A stretch of DNA of 64,000 nt from Candolleomyces eurysporus (taxonomy: Eukaryota; Basidiomycota; Agaricomycetes; Agaricales; Psathyrellaceae), in the NCBI GenBank assembly GCA_027579435.1, contig JANBPK010000847.1, positions 1 to 64,000 of the forward strand. The letters run 5' to 3'. Position numbers and translations under genes: made by a program. Below are positions 44,901 to 56,667 of this stretch, in pieces. Each line of letters opens with the position of its first letter. Position 1 is the first letter of the stretch. The notes under the pieces were generated by a model. It was not told where the DNA came from. It did not search any database and saw nothing but the letters and a program-made list of their open reading frames with translations.

Positions 44901-46506
44901 GCTTCGCTCAACCTCACGGCATCGAGCAACAAAGCCTTCCCAATCTCTCTTGAGTGCTGTCCAATAATTCCCGTACTGGAAGGCTCCTGACTGTGAATCG
45001 CGGTTTAGTATCACCGTGCAGCCAACAACTGCAGCAACATTTTCACAAAGAGTGGAATATGTTGCCAACAATTGTGGAGGAGGAGCACCGGGAAGTGTAA
45101 GGCATGCGTCGGTATATTGGTCGATGGCAGCTCGCAGGGAGAGACTTGAGAATACTCCAGGCTGGAAAACGGCTTCTAGGAACTTTTCCGTCAGTGAACC
45201 CGGGGAAAGGAGTCGTTCTTCCATGTACGACGGCGTTAATTCTGGCTCTTGAGCATATGATGCGGTCTTCCAGATTGCAGGCTGCGTGTCGTGCAGATCG
45301 GATGATTCGAAATTCAAGTTCGTCTTCTCTACTGTCGATCGTCCTTGAGTCTCCCAAAGCGTCACTAACGTGTTCCCTATAACCATGAAATCTTGAAGGT
45401 GACAGTGGACGGTACGCCTGTGACATTGAATCATGGCGACCTCATGTAGTTGATCGTCTGTGGCATCAACTAGGCAAAAGAAGCCACCTGATGCAACGGA
45501 CGCCATTGACGGAATGAAAGCGAGAACATAAAGACGGGCTCCGCTCGTTGTGTTGGTTGAAAAAACTTTCAGTAGGTTTTGGCGGGCTTCGTCAAGAAGC
45601 GGATGGCTTCGCCCGCTGCTACTACCACCAATGGAACTTGATGCGCGGGAGGGTTCGATGGATTGCAAAGTGTATGGAAGCACTCTTGAGGCGACGCATC
45701 CTTGCTTGGGTTTCCAGAGCCTTAGAGTTCGATCTCTTGACAGGGTCCATATGGAGGTTACGTCCGAGGGCCATGGGTGGGTCCCCAAGGAAATAATGTC
45801 GGCTGCGTTAGGGTGGGTGGAGTGAAGGCTTGGAAGGAACGATGTGAATGAAGACAGGATGGAGCCTTGATGGCATAAAGTCTCTGTCCATTCTTCTGCA
45901 AGGACACATGAATTCATAGATTATACTAATGTTTGAGCGCCATGACGAACCTTCATGACTATCATATCCTAGAGGGTCCACATCTAGCCGCAATAAAGAG
46001 CCGTTGGGCATAGTGAGGGCGACGCAATAGGTTCCTTGGGCCTGAACAAAGCAGGTTCTTGTGTCTTCGGGGAAGCCTTTAATCATGTATTCCTTCGGCC
46101 ATATATTGTCGCCTTCGTGCCTCCATAGATCACGCCCGCGCACAGGGACAACCACCCTGTACAGCGACCCGAACTCGGTGACGGCAAGAACATGCAGCTC
46201 TGAGTCTTCTAGGAAAACGGCAGGCGAGTTTAAGAGCAATGAAGGAAAGACGAGTCGTAGTGGGTGGACGTCTGTGGAAAGTGACAAAAGTTCAACGATG
46301 AGACCCCCATGGATAAGCCGCAAGAGGACTGTTCCCGTGGCTTCTGAGTCGAGCACGGAGGTAAAAATGGCATGTTCATTGGAGATGGTGGTCCTCTCTT
46401 GGGTTTGGGGGAGTGGCAATCGTTGGCGCGCGGTGCGAATCGTAACCGTGGTTGGCGCCGCTGCTGCCAAAGATGAGAGGTGGGTCGAGACCAGAAAGTC
46501 TTCCAT
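41906..46506 (-). CDS. NUP120: Nuclear pore protein Nup120/Nup160
   Basis: Scaffold nucleoporin of the Y-complex (Nup84/Nup107 complex) at the nuclear envelope. It runs from MEDFLVSTHLSSLAAAAPTT at 46506, through a beta-propeller-like N-terminal half (FTSVLDSEATGTVLLRLIHG; PSDVTSIWTLSRDRTLRLWK; YVLAFIPSMASVASGGFFCL), into a long alpha-solenoid (YTAISVEARYQLSLSLITLL; LPRTSSAIFVLAQVWLQIGR; ACLETIISLDRSSPPPPWLL) and ends QKLSHASA. Several introns interrupt it, and I did not resolve every boundary; the product should be around 1,350 residues. The WTLSRDRTLRLW strand and domain order fit Nup160-family proteins. The longer frame before 46506 has no ATG. Confidence 0.8.
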
Positions 46507-46737
46507 GGGGTGAGGAATATACGGGGAAGAGGGTGGTTGGTGTCGGCCAAGGCGCCTCGATGCAACGCCGTCACGTTCAGACGCGTCTTGTTTTGTTTGT
46601 CCAAATTTAGCAGGAAGTTCACACACTCAGCTCAAGGACTTTCGTTGATACAAAACTATACGAACAATGACATTGACTATGCGGAATACAAATCAAAGGG
46701 ACGAAATATCAGCAAAAGATGGGCACAGCAGATTTAG

Positions 46738-48588
46738 TTAATCCTGAAGCTCAATTTCTCTCCGAATAATCTCGCGAACCTCCCGAAGCCCGCCTTGCAA
46801 TTGCCGAACAGTCTTTGGGCTTCTAGTCAATAATTCTGCCGCAGAGTCGGTCTTCTTCGAGCCCGCGAAGGTTCGTGCACTTCCTTTTGTTGGCGTACTG
46901 GGGTTCGACGGCGTAGCAGTCCCAATAGAGGAAGGCATCTCGAGCCAGTCCTTGCCAGATATCGCTACCTTTCTGAGGAAGAACGGACACATTTCCATGA
47001 GCATCCTGAGCGATTCGTTCGCCTCCGCTTCAGAGATAGGCACGGGCGAGGATTTGATGACAACCGACACAATATCGGACATGGGCATTGTTCGCCTCTT
47101 TCGGGTGGGCGTAGAAGTTGATGCTGATCCAGGGTTCGAGAAGAGCCTAGAAGAGACAATTGAGGAAAAATTGAAGCAACAGAACTAGAAAACATACATC
47201 CAGACGCTTTCGGCGACCCCGGGAAGCCTCTCAAGCAGGCACCGTCTTCTCATCTCATCTTGAGTTAACTTTAACATTTGGTCCCGCGACATTGGGGTGC
47301 CATCAGCGCGTGTGACCGTCTTAGTTGGGGATTTAGATAAGGAACGAGCACGAATACGTTCATAGAGCGCCTGCCTGCGCGATGTTGTTGGTGTTTGAGG
47401 AGCAGTCTCGGCATCAGAGCCTCTTTGGTGGCGGGGGGTGGACGGCACAGATGACGCTGCTGTGGAACTGCTAGACGCTGCTGGTGTCTGTGGGGAGAGA
47501 AGGAACCCTTCCTCGGGTCCCGAATCACGTTTCGAGGGTGTTTGCGGAAATAGGAGTCTCCCTAACTTCGTTGGTGATTGCGCCCGAGGTAGAACGGGGA
47601 ACGGCAAGGCAAATTCTTTTTGTGGCCTCTTGGTTGGAGATCTTGACGGTGATGACGGCGCAATGGGAAATTTCTGTGAAGCAGCACCACTTTTGGGAGA
47701 TGCAGAAGCAAGAGTTCGTGTCAAAGCAGAAGGTTTGGTAGCAGCTGGTAGCGGCGGCAGATCGGTTAAGGGAACCTGGGGAACAGATTCAGACCTGGTA
47801 TGGAGCTTGCACAATTGAACATGGTCACGACATGACGCCAACAAAGCCGATGTAAACGCTCACCTTGGCCCATTTCTCCAATTTCTGAAGGAATTGTGCG
47901 CGGCGTGCCTCCCCTGCGGCAGTCCATCTTGCGACAGCTGCCATGCCACCTCCCATGTCTTTGTCAATATCCATTTCCACTTCAATTCCAATTCCATACA
48001 CTGGGATCCGTTTCCGCTCCGACTTGGAATAATGAGAACCAAGGCTGAGTGTGAATCCCATAGAACCACGCATCCAATCAGACGACGACGAAGTCTCCAA
48101 AAAGGGATTGTCATCTTCTCCCTTCTGCTGTGCATCTGCGTTGTTTTCTGGGACGGACTCGCCATCCCATTCCCATATCCAGCACAGTCGTTTGAGATCT
48201 TCCACCCCAAAGGATGTGGCAAATCCCGAGTACGTTTTGAGGGATATATGGTTAAGAACATTCAGAACGCGCCCGGAATCTGTGGAAGGAGATATTGCGC
48301 AAGTGGCCAAAGCATGTGAGAGAGCTTGCTGTACTGCATTGTGAACCTTGAGAAGTCGTGTCAAATGACCTGGGAGGTCGCTCTTGGGTCCACGAGCGCT
48401 AGACGGTGTGATGGACTTGGGGGTCGGGGGCTGCCTACTCAAGAATGTTACCTGAAATTCGTCTCCTGGAACCAAGGGAACACTCACTCTGTCCGTAACT
48501 TCTTGGGTGTTGTCGTGACACCATCGTCAGATGGAGGGCCACGCTTCTTGCGTGGCGATACCTGGAGTGAAGCGTATATACCGGACAT
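46738..48588 (-). CDS. CDT1: DNA replication licensing factor Cdt1
   Basis: Loads the MCM helicase at origins in G1 together with ORC and Cdc6. It begins MSGIYASLQVSPRKKRGPPS (a basic, NLS-like N-terminus), and after one intron continues RQPPTPKSITPSSARGPK. The Cdt1 central winged-helix region follows: LPGHLTRLLKVHNAVQQALS, YSGFATSFGVEDLKRLCWIW and SERKRIPVYGIGIEVEMD. After a Ser/Pro-rich linker with many SP/TP sites come LERLPGVAESVWM and the C-terminal MCM-binding winged helix (MSDIVSVVIKSSPVPISEAE; LEMCPFFLRKVAISGKDWLE-like strand). It ends REIIRREIELQD. The SP/TP sites suggest CDK control, which is inference. It precedes the nucleoporin gene on the same strand, with a 231 bp gap. Confidence 0.78.
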
Positions 48589-49313
48589 TGAGCTCGATAG
48601 AGTGGTATCGCTGTGCCAAAGACGCGTCCTACGACGGTCGGCAACGGAGAGATAAATGGAGCAGAAGGTTGGGGAAGAGTGGACTGGGTGCTGTCAGACC
48701 AAGACGCGCCGAAACCATGAATGTTCGCGTTTCTCACGTAATTAACTATAATTAATTAATTTCTGAGGCGCTGATAACTCACTATTTGGCGTGGCCCACG
48801 TCTCCTCATCTCTCGTTCTCTCGCGTTTCACTGGATACCTTCTGTGGACTACTGCGCATGGAACACGCACCGCCCTCTCGTCGTTCCATTGATTTGGAGC
48901 ATCTTTCCCTGGTAGCTTAAGCCCGGCGAGCAGCCTTGAAGGACGCCACAATCGCCGGACGGTCAGGCTTGAAGCCAATCTCCGAAGTATGGGGCTGGAT
49001 TTCATAAGAACTCTACCATTTTCCTTGCAGCGTTCTGTGCAGCTATTAGTATTATCCTCTTTCCGGGCACTCGGGCTTCTATCGTCTTCCGTGGCCGTGT
49101 ATAGCGCGGAAACTGCGCCGCTATATGACGTTTACTGGCCTCAAGTCCTTTGATCATGAATCTCGAGTCTGGCTCCCTCATTGAATGAAACTTGCGTTCA
49201 ACACGTGTCTATTACCGTTGTATTAGCTTGGTCGTGTGTGTAGCCAGGCCACCCACAGGTCCTATACATAGGCCTTGATCCCAGGGTCACCGGTATCCTA
49301 CTCCTCTGCCTCG
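48589..49313. other. Divergent spacer (CDT1 / CCCH gene 1)
   Basis: Contains both promoters. One minus-strand frame (48742-49005, 87 codons) starts with an ATG and a basic, Leu/Ser/Arg-rich N-terminus (MKSSPILRRLASSLTVRRLW) that could pass for a mitochondrial presequence. It has no recognisable domain and ends 154 bp before the CDT1 start on the same strand. I leave it as unsupported. Confidence 0.4.
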
Positions 49314-51191
49314 ATGAATTTCGACAATCAGGCGTCCGAGCCCTTGCACAACTTCAGCTTTGCCTCCCGCCAGAATAGTCGCATGTACGCCTTTCAATCA
49401 TTAGCTTGATGCCTTATTTCTTACAAGGATGGCAGCGGATTGTATTTTGACCAACTCCGAGGTGAGTCTGACTCTGGTGTGGCGAAGTACTGCGGCTGAC
49501 CACGCCTCTAGGAGAAATCGACGACATCATATACCGGGAATCTACGTACCGAGACAAATTATCTCAGCTCGAAAGCGAGTTGGAAGTGTACAAACGCGCC
49601 TATGCAGACCTTGAGTCCGAAAGAGCACGGCTGCAAACCTGTAAACAACAAATTGAAAGACAAAACGAAGAATTAGCAAGTCAGGTCAAGGTGCGTTTTA
49701 CACTTCTCCCGTTTACCCGGGATAGATTTGACGGCTTAGACTTGTTAGGCAAATAGTGTCGTGGTCCTTCTGGACGGCGACGGCGCTATATTTAACGATC
49801 AATTTATTGAGAAAGGTCAAGCAGGCGGACATGCAGCGGCCTCAAAGCTTTCCTCTTCCATAAAGCAGTACATTTCCTCTACGGAGGCAGGAACGGAATA
49901 TCAGCTCTGGGTTTATGTATTCCTTAACAGACGAGGGCTGGCAGACACCCTGGGACGTGCAGGGCTGCTTGGCGCAAAGCATAAGCTTGAAGATTTCGTG
50001 ATTGGTTTCAATCAAGCTACTGAGCGTTTCATCATGGTGGATGTCGGCGGGGCTAAGGAAGCGGCAGACGCTAAGATTAAATGTATGTATTGCTCCTGAT
50101 TGTTAAAGGCAGCTGTCTGATGTCTTTCTTCCATATAGCGTTGTTGGAATGCGAGATCAAGATGCCGCAAACTGCAAAAATCGTTTTTGGAGGTATCGTC
50201 ACCTCTGTAAACCAATTGATTCAAGTTTAACCTTCGTTGAAGGCTGTCACGACAATGGATATGTTACTACTTTGCGGTCCCACATTACGGCCGGCTTCAG
50301 AGACAAGTTGATTCTGCTTCCAAGTTACACGGAAATTGCGACAGGTATCAGCGAGCTAGAACTCCCGCTTCTCGACATCCCGGACCTCTTCATGCGCGAA
50401 AAGCTCAGTGTTGCGACTTATTCAAACGTGGCTACGTATTCTATATCGGCTAAGCCTGGAACCGTCAGCTCTGTTGGATCGCCGGACCAGGTCATCTCAC
50501 ACCTCAGCCCCCGCACAACTTCGAGCTACTCGACTATACTCCGTGCGGCTCCGCGAAGGTCAACGCCTGACCTTGACTCTGGGGTTAGCTCCATTTCAAG
50601 TGACGAAACGGACGAAATTTTATCCCGAGCGCCCACTGTCGCAATGCCCCCCAAGTTGTCACGTCGTATCAATCCACATCTAGTGCGTAGTGTATCGTAG
50701 CGTTGCTATGTTCTCATTGGCTCAACTGGTCACTTTCCCAGCCTTTGTCGAAGCGTACGTGATTCTGTCCCGTACTATTAGCTGCCAACATTCATGGCGT
50801 TCATTTCCAGAGAAACCGCCCCCGTGCACGTTGTTCTATCTTGCCAACTGCAAACACGGGGCAGAATGTAGATACGGTCACGATTACCAACTACTTGCTG
50901 AACATTACGATGAAATTCGGGAGAACGCGCGGAAAGCCCCTTGTCCGGCCGCCAACAAAGGTAGGTTCTTTGACGCCGCTAACAATGTTCTATCTCCTCT
51001 CAACGATACGAACAGGAGAAATCTGTCTCTGGGGCAAAGATTGTTGCTACGGTCACAAGTGCCCTCAGGCAACCAAATGTTACTTTTTGAAGCTTGGAAA
51101 GTGCAAATTCCAGGGTCGTATGTGTCAATTCTCTTGCAACCTTTTTGAAGTGAATAACATTTCACCATCAGGTGATATGCACCGGGACTAG
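49314..51191 (+). CDS. CCCH zinc-finger protein with NYN/PIN-like DGDG domain (copy 1)
   Basis: Member of an uncharacterised fungal family, probably RNA-binding. Ten exons give 461 residues. Order: N-terminal coiled coil (ESTYRDKLSQLESELEVYKR), a compact alpha/beta domain opening VVVLLDGDGAIFND and closing FIMVDVGGAKEAADAKIK (about 93-205), a variable Ser-rich linker, then CCCH fingers C-x7-C-x5-C-x3-H (CTLFYLANCKHGAECRYGH) and CLWGKDCCYGH, ending KCYFLKLGKCKFQGGDMHRD. The acidic DGDG and the KEAADAKI helix resemble NYN/PIN-type nuclease folds. Exon 7 is a 13-nt micro-exon (50742-50754). Intron positions from the DGDG domain onward match copy 2, showing a tandem duplication. Confidence 0.85.
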
Positions 51192-51942
51192 AATGGAATA
51201 ACGTGAACGACTTGAATTGGAAGAATCCTGACGATGCGGGTGGCCATTATACTTTGATGGCATGCCATTTATTTATGCGCTAAGGTTGAACGATGAAGCC
51301 ACCGTGATCGATTGACGAATCAAGACTTCCGCGGAGTTTCGACGCCGCACTCTGAGTTTTCCTCTACCTCTCCATCCAGCTACGTTTTATATGCTCTCCT
51401 CCTCTTGTTACTGCCTGTTATGAGTCTCACAATTGGTTTCATTGTTGTCTATTGTTAATAACAACTCGCTGGCGCTAGGTTCCGGCGCTTGACGTGGTAA
51501 CGTAAACGATACTTCCAATCTTTCGATGAAGCCGCAGACACGCTGGCCCGTGTGAGTCTCAGAAGGTCGAAGGTGATAAACTTATCAACACACGGTTCCT
51601 TTTTCGAAACGGACTTTCCTCGTCTGGTAACAGGGCCCGGAGAAGATCCATTCCCCGTTTTCATTTGGTTCGAGGGCTGGGCATGTTTTATAGCCCCACG
51701 TTAACTTTGAACGCAGGTCGTGATCCCCGCCCACTAACTCTGCTCTTTCAGCCACGGTCCCGCTCTGTGCTCAGAGCTAGAGTACGATGGCTGCCCACCA
51801 TGTGGGTGATCCCACCCAGCAACTTTGGTGCGTCGCTTTCTCTGTTCAAGCGCCCAGCTAACACGATTGCGACTAGGGATGAGACGTTGAGCAGACTTGT
51901 CCGTACGTGGCCACTGTCCCTTGAAGCGAAGAACCCTTTCCC
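51192..51942. other. Spacer between the tandem CCCH genes
   Basis: 3' flank of copy 1 and promoter of copy 2. I looked for leftover exons of a third copy and saw none. No TATA box or repeat stands out. Confidence 0.45.
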
Positions 51943-53633
51943 ATGCCCCGCGTAGATCTGTCTTCGTCGATGTTGAAGAGAAATGCCGATCTTGAGCAGC
52001 GAGTCGCGGAGCTTGAAGTTGAACTCCATGTCTGGAAGCAAGCTCATTCGGTGGCACTGGAAGCATCTGAAGCACATAACGTGCAGATTGCAGCCCTCAA
52101 CCGACAAATTTCTGGTCTAGATTACTTCAAATCCGTTTGTATCGCCCTCCCGTCACCAGCGCAGTCCATACTGACACGCAGCCCGCAGAACCAAAATCCA
52201 CTGATACTTTGCGTCATTAATGGCGACGAACTCGTTTTTAACCGAGATCTACTTTCTCAGGGGTTCCAGGGAGGACGTTTAGCTGCGCAAGAAATAACGA
52301 AGGCCATCGCTGAGCACCTAACCAAGGAAGAGGTACAGGTCTATGGACGCCTGTCCTTTTGGATAACCCTCTATTTCAATAAGGCGGACCTTCTGGAAGC
52401 CGTGCTTTCCAATGGTGTTTGTACCCATGAGCACTTCGAGGCCTTTTACGCGGTAGGGTCTTCTCTCGATTTGAAAGTTTGCCACGAGGTAACCTTCTTT
52501 TTAGGGTTTCAGCCAGGCATCTGCACGTTTCGCTGTTGTCGACGCTGGCTACAGCAAAGACGCTGCGGAGGCGAAAATTAAAGGTTGGTCATTCGTTATA
52601 TTTATTGATACTGAACCATATCAACATGTTTCGTACAGAGTATCTTCAGACCTATACCCGATTCCCTCAAACTATCCGGGTTTTCTTCGGTGGTTCGTCG
52701 AGCTAAAACCTCTATCGAACAACTCATAATGGCTTCTTCCATGCAGGATATGATCCCAACGTCTATACCACTCTTTTCAACACCTTGGAACAAGATCAAC
52801 TACTCGGAAAGATCGCTCTTCTTTGCTCTGGGCACGAAGCAAGCCCAATCGATCAGCCGCAGCACCCTTTCTCTCGATTGAGACTCGATGGTCTCTTCAT
52901 GGCCGAGCGTCTATCGCGAGGGTCAAGGACGAAGTTGAGCCCCTTATCCACCAACCATTTCGGGATGTCGAATGGAGGATTAATAAGCCCTACCTCCCCA
53001 GAGCGTATTCCCGGCAGAGTGATCGATCCAAGTCTGGTGAGGTGTCTGATTCATATCGCGTTTTAATACTTTGCCGCTGATGCCATTCTACACGCCCTTT
53101 GCGAATAGCCTCTCCATAAACGTGGGCCAGCCTTCCAGGAATCGTTGGTGCTGTAACGCTGATGACTTTGGTATCTAGAGAACCCTCCGCCTTGCAACGA
53201 ACATTATCTGATGAGTTGTTCGAAAGGAGTAGGTTGTCCTTTCTCCTAGGGCGGCGTGATCGCTAATTAGCTCAAAGGGAGGAATCTGCAAGTACTCTCA
53301 CGACTACATTTTGACCGCGGAGCAGCTCAATCAGTTGGCAAATAACGCGAAAAAGGCTCCTTGCAACTGGTTGAAAAACGGTTGGTTGACGAGTATAGCT
53401 TCTGGCGCTGGCGCTGATTGAAATCCATCCGCAGGGGTTCCGTGTCCCTATGGCGATAAATGTTGCTGGGGTCATGTTTGTCCTAACGGACCCAAGTGCT
53501 TCCATCTCAGCAAGGGTAAATGCTGGTTCAAAGGCGGTGCGTCCTGTAACGGCTTGAAAGCTTGTTTGAGGGCGCTGACCCCAGTTTAGAAGCAATGCAC
53601 CCCGAACTAACGCCCTCAACTCCGGTCTCCTGA
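51943..53633 (+). CDS. CCCH zinc-finger protein with degenerate NYN/PIN-like domain (copy 2)
   Basis: Tandem paralogue of the preceding gene. Ten exons (51943-52134, 52189-52452, 52505-52583, 52639-52692, 52747-53036, 53109-53121, 53179-53228, 53278-53380, 53435-53536, 53590-53633) give 396 residues. N-terminal coiled coil (LEQRVAELEVELHVWKQAHS), then LILCVINGDELVFNRD, where copy 1 has LLDGDGAIF, so the first Asp of DGDG is Asn and the last Gly is Glu. FAVVDAGYSKDAAEAKIK is kept. CCCH fingers: CNEHYLMSCSKG plus ICKYSH, then CPYGDKCCWGH and KCFHLSKGKCWFKG. The 13-nt exon (53109-53121) and 54-nt exon match copy 1. The junction at 53228/53278 gives Cys-x6-Cys and is the weakest call. Confidence 0.8.
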
Positions 53634-54045
53634 CTTGATTCACGTTAGATGTCTTCCCCCTAGGATGGATTTTTTTTGCCTTCACGTCAAGATGTTATTC
53701 GCGACTCGTTTCTCAATTTGTTTTATTTTGGGCTGGATGAAGTATGATCTCTTCCAATTTGTGAAAAATGATTGACTGCATACCCTGTTAAGTCGTGCTG
53801 TCGCTGTATCTGTCCCCTATTCCCATAGACTACTACATATCACCCTGCTATCACTCTCTTTTGTCTTGCAGCGATTAGATTGGCCCCGGTACTTGTTTCT
53901 GTTTCGAGCAAGCGAGTGGCTCGGCATTGTGCGATCAAGTAGCAGGCGTGCGAAATCGATATGTGTGAGGTCGTGAAGGAGAAGGAACAGGGACTTGCCT
54001 GCTGCAATCTATTCTTCTTTACCATAGGCTTTCACAATATCGACC
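53634..54045. other. Spacer before the RhoGDI gene
   Basis: 3' flank of CCCH copy 2 and promoter of the RhoGDI gene. No gene, tRNA or repeat seen. Confidence 0.45.
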
Positions 54046-55043
54046 ATGGCTTCTGTAGGGCTCCTTTCCCCTCGGCGCTGTGCGCAATCCACTGACTCGA
54101 TCCATCCAGCACCAAGATGAGGATGATCTGAACCCAAGCGCCACCCCTGGTTCGTATTGCCACTTCGTTGTCGCCATTCACCTGCCCCTGCTCACCGTTG
54201 TTAGGCTACAAGGCCGGTGCCGCAAAGACCACTGAGGAGTACGCCAACCTCGATGCTGAAGACGAGAGTCTGGCGCGCTGGAAAGCCTCTCTTGGCATTG
54301 TTCCTGGTGCTAGTGCAGGAGCTGGAACTGGACCTAAGGTATTTGCACCAGTATCCCAGCCATCGCGCTATCTCCTAATTATTTTTCGAACCCCTAGGTC
54401 ACTGTCCTCACCCTAGAACTCGATTCCTCGACTCTCCCTGCCGGCAAGAAGATTATTATCGACCTGGGCAATGCTGCGGCGGTCGCATCGTTGAAGAAGA
54501 ACCCCCTAACGATCAAAGAAGGCGTGGAGTACAAGTGAGTATAGTATGCGGAAGAGTTATAGACATAGGTTCTTATTCGAATATAGCGTTCGGATTACAT
54601 TCAAAGTCAATCATTCAATCATCTCAGTTAGTCCATTCCCGTTTCTTTACCAGATAACATGTACTCACTGCTTTCACGCCAGGGTGTCCGATATATCCAA
54701 GTTGTCAAACGGGCAGGTGTGAAAGGTAGGGACGTGTTTAAATCAGTTCGCGGAGACCACAAACTAACTTGAGCGCCGTTATCAAGTGGACAAAATGGAA
54801 CAAATGCTGGGTTCTTATGGACCACACCCGCAGGGTGAGGCTTACATCAAGAACTTCGACCCTGAAGAATCTCCTTCTGGTCTTATCGCGCGATCTGGGA
54901 CGTATAATGTCAGGAGTCGTGTTATCGACGATGACGGAGAGATTTACGCAGGTACGTAGACGTGCCCCTCGCCTTCATTCCATGCTCAAAGAGAACGCAC
55001 AGATTGGGAGTGGTCCTTCAAGCTTGCCAAGGAATGGGAATAG
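54046..55043 (+). CDS. RDI1: Rho GDP-dissociation inhibitor (Rdi1)
   Basis: Cytosolic chaperone that extracts prenylated Rho GTPases from membranes and keeps them GDP-bound. Eight exons (54046-54054, 54110-54149, 54205-54338, 54398-54534, 54587-54626, 54683-54725, 54787-54951, 55003-55043) give 202 residues, the standard RhoGDI length. The first exon codes only Met-Ala-Ser. Motifs: DEDDLNPSATPGYK, EEYANLDAEDESLARWKASL (regulatory arm), VLTLELDSSTLPAGKK, IKEGVEYNVRITFKVNHSII, GVRYIQVVKRAGVKVDK, MLGSYGPHP, and SGLIARSGTYNVRSRVIDDD before the terminal WEWSFKLAKEWE of the immunoglobulin-like prenyl pocket. Each exon phase agrees. Confidence 0.96.
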
Positions 55044-55282
55044 GCCTCGTACCTCCCAGATTAGCTCTGTTTTTCTCGTCGCGCCCTCCGTTCTCGCCGT
55101 TTTAACATCTTTTTCAATGTAATAATTAGCATCATATTGCGTGTTCCTCGTGTCGGATAGGAAATGAATGTACAAAAAGATTAGGGTTCAAGTATACATG
55201 TGAACACACGAACTCTGAAGATGGGAGACTAGGGTCAAAGCTGATGCGACACTCAAGTCCGCGTTGTCGCCGCTAGCCTACG

Positions 55283-56667
55283 ATGATGCACTTTTTCCTC
55301 CGCCACCTACCTTCAGCACCGTCATCCCTCAGGACGTCGCGATGCTTCACTGCATATCGCCCTCGAACACCATGCTATCAATATTTCGCTAAACACAGGC
55401 AGCCGCTGCTTTCTCGCTTGAACTCGTCGCTGCCAGCACCGGTGTCCACCAAAACATGGGTTGACCGTCTGCCTCCCAAAGCTCGGCCATACCTGTATCT
55501 GACGCGTATAGACAAACCCATTGGCACATTGTTACTGTTTTATCCTTGTGGTTAGTCAAGCTTGAGCCTCCGTCTTGTAGACTACGACCCCTGAACCGTT
55601 TACCAGCATGGTCAATTTCCATGGCGTCTTATGCCCTCCACCTTCCACCGTCAATACCTCTCACATACATTAGTCTCTGTGGAATAGGTGCACTGGTCAT
55701 GCGAGGAGCTGGGTGCACGATCAACGATATGTGGGATAAGAATCTGGACAAGGCGGTTGGTACGTCCCGAATTCACCCATCACTGACCACACCCTTTCTA
55801 ACCTTGGCCGGTCTGCGCTGCTTTCGCTACGCGCCGTATAGCAAGAACAAAGGAACGCCCACTCGCAAGAGGTGATTTGACGCGTGAAGATGCGTTCATT
55901 TTCCTGGGAGCGCAGCTTTCTGTGGGTCTGGCTGTCTTGCTCCAGTTCAACTGGTACAGGTGCGTCATGTTTCTTCGCGCCAGCTCCCTGACACCCAAGT
56001 TATATCTAACCGATTGCTATCGCTCTAGCATCCTCCTTGGAGCATCATCGTTATCCCTGGTCACCATCTATCCGCTCATGAAGCGCATCACCCATTGGCC
56101 ACAGGCTGTTCTAGGTGAATCATCTCCCCTTTTCAGCATCTTTCAATTCTAAACCAACCAGGCCTCGCATTCAACTGGGGTGCACTTCTCGGATGGTCTG
56201 CCGTCGCCGGGACAGTGGACTGGTCTGTCTGCCTCCCCCTCTATGCAGGGGGTGTTTGCTGGACACTCGTCTATGACAGCATTTACGCCCATCAGGTTCG
56301 TCTAANTCCCCCTCCCATTCTTTCTTCCACGGCTCACTTTGTGCCTGTCATCTGATAGGATAAAAGCGACGACGTTCACGCAGGAATCAAAAGTACTGCC
56401 CTCCTCTTTGGAGACCACTCTCGTTCCATCCTCACGGGCCTTTCCGCTTCAACCATATCCTTGGTCTCATACGCTGGCTATCTCAACCACCACACAGAGC
56501 CTTTCTACGCTGGTGTCACCCTTGCCGCTCTACAACTAGGACGCATCTTGTATCGAACTGACTTCAATGACCGAGCGAGCTGCTGGAAAGGCTTCGTAGG
56601 AAGTGGTTGGGCCGGTTTTTGGATCTGGATGGGCGCCTTTACAGACTATGGATTGTCTTTACTATAG
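55283..56667 (+). CDS. COQ2: 4-hydroxybenzoate polyprenyltransferase (Coq2)
   Basis: Inner-mitochondrial-membrane UbiA prenyltransferase that attaches the polyprenyl tail in coenzyme Q synthesis. Six exons (55283-55550, 55607-55759, 55842-55959, 56029-56114, 56162-56295, 56359-56667) give 355 residues. An Arg/Ser-rich presequence of about 60 residues comes first, then [20 protein letters not shown], the first Mg-binding motif [51 protein letters not shown] and the second Asp motif [20 protein letters not shown]. Membrane segments alternate through to the end. An alternative ATG directly follows the first. One N (56306) lies in the last intron and does not affect the protein. Confidence 0.96.

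Noticed and set aside
48742..49005. 87-codon minus-strand frame with a presequence-like N-terminus
   Set aside because: Only composition supports it; no family resemblance, and it sits in the CDT1 promoter.
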